Below are positions 61,118 to 64,000 of a stretch of DNA of 64,000 bases, in pieces. Below the pieces are notes generated by a model. It saw nothing but the letters and a program-made list of their open reading frames with translations. It had not been told where the DNA came from and did not search any database. Position numbers and translations under genes: made by a program. The DNA is from Promerops cafer (lineage: Eukaryota; Chordata; Aves; Passeriformes; Nectariniidae). Each line of letters starts with the position of its first letter. The first letter of the stretch is position 1. The stretch is from the NCBI GenBank assembly GCA_013398275.1, contig VZSE01002180.1:435915-499914 (forward strand), read 5' to 3'.

Positions 61118-63720
61118 ATTTTCTTGCAGTTCTAACATTTATGTAAAACTTGGAGCTGCTAATGATACAAAACATCAAGTGTTCTTGAACATCTGGCAGC
61201 TTCAGCTAAGTGATTTTTATGCATTTCTGGAAATTTGTACTGCCTAACAAAATTTGGAGGAGTCTTTAAATAAGAATCCTGGGGTAACTCCACCACTGAA
61301 GCAGCAATGACCATAATCCAGCGGGTTGTCTTTTGCCCATTGCAGTGTAAGGGTGTTAGCTTTTGTGATTCCAGATGGTAAATTATTGATACATTTGAAT
61401 GAACAGAATATGAACAGAAAGTAGAAATTCAAAACATACCTTGACACTTCTCATTTTTAACCACATTGTAGGTGGGAAGAGTTGACTTACTATTTTTTGA
61501 GCGTGATGTTGACAACTCTGGCCTCCTTCCCTGACCTGCTTTCAGAAATGAGAGGAAATTTGACATAGAAGGCCAGTGTGCACCCATTCCTGGGGTAGCA
61601 GTGCAGAGTGCCCAGTCTGCTGTGTCAGATCATCTCCGCTGGCATTTCCTGCAGCTTTCAGTCATTCTGAAACTGCCTCCAAATATTTTCTATTAGGTGG
61701 CATAATACAGATTGACTGCAGTGTAGATGCACCAGCTCTCAAACCTAAATCACAAACCTATTTACCTGTGAGTAAAACATTTAAATTATGTTTTCAAATT
61801 ATTAAAATTGATGTTTTCTTTTTGTGTAAACAAAATATCCTCATCCCATCTATCACTGGAAGAGGAGAAGACAATCAGAATAGAATTTGTGTGTGGAGAA
61901 TTATGTCTTTCGTATGTACCCTGGTTTTCAATGAGGAGATAAATGCTGGCATTTCACTTCTCATTACGAATCAAAACATCAACTGTTACTGTTTTGTATT
62001 ATTTTCTTGAGAGCATACATTACTTGGCTTCTGAAAATTAGTTGTTTGGGTTTGTTTTTTTTCCTTGCCTGGCGTTATAGAAAACACCCTTCTTCCAAAC
62101 AAGAATAAGTACAATAATGCAAAATCAGCTTGAGAGAAAAGGCAATGGTGCATACAAAGATACTGCACATAGAATGTCTATCCCAAATTCTTATTACATC
62201 CTCACAGTCATGAATAAGCAAACTCTTGCAATTACTTGCAGCTAATGTTACCCTGACAACAGTGTGTATATATAACAAAATTCAGTAATCACTGCCAGCA
62301 AAACCCCCAGTACAGCTAATGCTTCTGTTTGCCAGGATGAAATACTTTCATTAAGGATTAAATCAACTCCAGATCATAAGTTCTGCCTTCAGTATTAGGA
62401 TCAAAAGTAATTATTCATTCCAGTATATGGAGATAAGTTTGGTTTGAGTTCCCTGTTTATTAAATAGTGATATGTAAAGGGAGAAGCTGTATCTCTTTTT
62501 ACCAGTTAGGTAGTGATAAATCACTTGGCATTGTGTCCACTGTGCTTGCCGGAACAATCTGTCTCTGATGCTTTTTGGTGCAAGTGTCTCCTCACTCAGT
62601 TTTGCCAGTTCTGTGCATGCTACTAATCTTTATATTTGCAGTTGAGGAACAGCAGCCTCCTGGGACAACTGCAGGAATGCAAATTGGAAGTATTTTTTAA
62701 TTTAACTTACTAAGAGATAGAAATTGTGGAATCCAGTACATAAATGCAGCGGGTCACATCCTGCTGTAAACAGGGTTCTACTTCAAAGTGTCAATAAAGT
62801 ATATATCAGTTGAAATAAATTACTGGTCTTTTGCCTTCTCTGAGCTCAGATCTGTTCTGTAACTGCTGTTGTAGTCTCTGTGATCATTTAGATTCTCTTG
62901 ACACTCAGTTTTATTTTCAAGTTACATTTGCTTTTAAGGAATCTTAGATGCCTTGACAAAGACTCAGAATTTTTCCAGTTCAGGGGAAGTCCTGCCAAGT
63001 TTAAAATTTTTCTGTACATTCAAATGTTCATGTTCGGTGCTTTCTAAGACAGAGACCACTGAAGCTGCAGTATTTCTGAACACCAACACCTACTAAATGC
63101 TAAAAGCAAACATCAGTTAAGTGCACAAATGGCTTGTAAAAATAGTAACTTCCTTCTAGGAGTGATTATTTCTTTTAATTTACATATGTTAAACCAGTTC
63201 ATTTTATTAACTAGTACTTCAGTTGACCAATTGAGATGGAAAAAGCAGGACCGACCTAGGACTCTTGTAGATTTTATCAGAAATGGTGGTCAACAAAATG
63301 AGGGCTGCTCATCCTTCCTTCTTCAAGGATACAGTTTCTAGAAAGATGTCATTAATGCCCTTCCCTATTTCTTCTGTTTACTGAAACTTAAGTCTGTGCT
63401 CTGCTCAATACATATTTATTAATATTAAAATACAAAATAATAAAATTAACTTGCTCTTATACAACTTTATACATTTCTAAACTGAATTCCCGTTTTAGTG
63501 GTGTGAGTTTTGATGCACTTCCAAGTGGAAAAATTTGTAGATGAAATAATAAAATATTTTGTCACCAGTCAGCAGAAACCTAAGATATAAGGGAGGGGTT
63601 TTTGAGTGTACAAGACAGCTTGAACTTACTAGTTTTGTGTCTCCTGGCTTTGAAAGTTGCTTGTGATCAATTTACAGCAGCAGGGCTTTTTATACTTAAA
63701 CCAGTTATTTGTTATTTTAT
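61118..63720. other. Non-coding around a candidate exon
   Basis: Apart from the 71-base candidate exon, no gene is recognised. From about 62.09 to 62.45 kb the plus strand becomes A- and C-rich, opposite to the preceding 20 kb. Two AATAAA signals lie at 62793-62798 and 62814-62819. A 70-codon plus-strand frame (63129-63341) has no domain signature. Confidence 0.4.
61697..61767 (+). CDS. Candidate 71-base internal exon, family unknown
   Basis: Flanked by an acceptor with a T-rich tract (aaatattttctattag, ending 61696) and a consensus donor cct/gtgagt at 61767/61768. The open frame gives GIIQIDCSVDAPALKPKSQT followed by YLP, entering with two bases of a split codon and leaving at a codon boundary. 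Composition and residue mix look like genuine coding sequence, and the strand agrees with the transcription bias from CpG island 3. I cannot name the gene. It cannot splice directly after the 52060-52230 candidate because the phases differ. Confidence 0.4.
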
Positions 63721-63893
63721 TGCCCAGAGAAGTCGTGGATGCTCCATCCCTGGAAGTGTTCAAGGCTAGGCTGGATGGGACTCTGACCAGCCTGGTCTAG
63801 TGGAAGGTGTGCTTGCCCATGGCAGAGGGCTTGGAACTAGGTGGTCTTAAAGGTCCCTTCCAACCCACATCATACTGTGATTCCCTGATTTTG
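63721..63893 (+). mobile_element. CR1 LINE, short 3' fragment, plus orientation
   Basis: 'gcccagagaagtcgtggatg', 'ctccatccctggaagtgtt', 'caaggctaggctggatggga', 'cagagggcttggaactaggt', 'ggtcccttccaaccca' and the tail 'actgtgattccctgat'. It is a well-preserved CR1 3' end, truncated and inactive. Confidence 0.93.
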
Positions 63894-64000
63894 ATATTCT
63901 GTTTACTTAGTAGAATTATTGCTAAAATCTGCTATGTATTTAAAACAGATGTTATTGGGTTAATATCCTCCAGAAATAAATACTAGATTTCATTTCCCCT
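63894..64000. other. Right edge, nothing recognised
   Basis: AT-rich sequence after the CR1 tail, with no feature. Confidence 0.6.

Noticed and set aside
1..64000. Search by eye for retroviral genes, LTR pairs, tRNAs, rRNA and CRISPR arrays
   Set aside because: No paired long terminal repeats, protease or polymerase motifs, cloverleaf-like sequence with A and B boxes, or regularly spaced repeats were noticed; a covariance-model scan was not possible here.

Overview
This window looks like nuclear DNA from a bird. The main evidence is ten copies of CR1, the LINE retrotransposon that dominates avian genomes. They are 5'-truncated copies with the usual 3' end (a 'ccttccaac' block, then a degenerate 'attctatg' tail). 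Short simple repeats, low repeat density and small CpG islands in an otherwise AT-rich, CpG-poor background fit the same picture. No bacterial operon, CRISPR array, rRNA, tRNA or intact retroviral gene was seen. I could not name any protein-coding gene with confidence, and most open frames behave as chance ORFs.

Layout. 1-11.3 kb: non-coding DNA with two CR1 copies (2.8 kb plus, 9.4 kb minus). 11.33-11.64 kb: a CpG island, followed by a pyrimidine-rich stretch at 11.9-12.35 kb. 12.4-18 kb: non-coding, one minus-strand CR1 and a motif-dense AT-rich block near 17.2 kb. 18.05-18.43 kb: a second CpG island with a strong CTCF-like site. 19.14-19.37 kb: a block resembling an ancient amniote interspersed repeat. 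19.4-32 kb: non-coding, with a pyrimidine-rich kilobase (23.7-24.6 kb) and three CR1 copies. 32.66-33.44 kb: a possible small secreted or membrane protein gene (one ORF with a signal-peptide-like start and a phase-compatible second exon). 36.48-36.94 kb: CR1; 37.11-37.2 kb: a (CA)/(CG) tract; 37.2-37.87 kb: the strongest CpG island, interrupted by a 263-base assembly gap (37347-37609).

From about 38 kb to the right edge the plus strand is T- and G-rich in the lines I counted. This is typical of a long intron transcribed left to right, and it fits the 37 kb island being the promoter and first exon of a gene whose body continues beyond the window. Two candidate internal exons on the plus strand (52060-52230, 61697-61767) and one on the minus strand (55592-55818) have open frames between splice-like sites, but none is assigned to a family.

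The window is best read as the 5' flank, promoter and first-intron territory of an unidentified gene, with two further CpG-island elements upstream. I did not find a clearly new biological system. The leads most worth checking are the 37 kb promoter with its composition switch, the 32.7 kb signal-peptide ORF, the unassigned exons, the 50.07 kb perfect hairpin and the ancient-repeat block at 19.2 kb.
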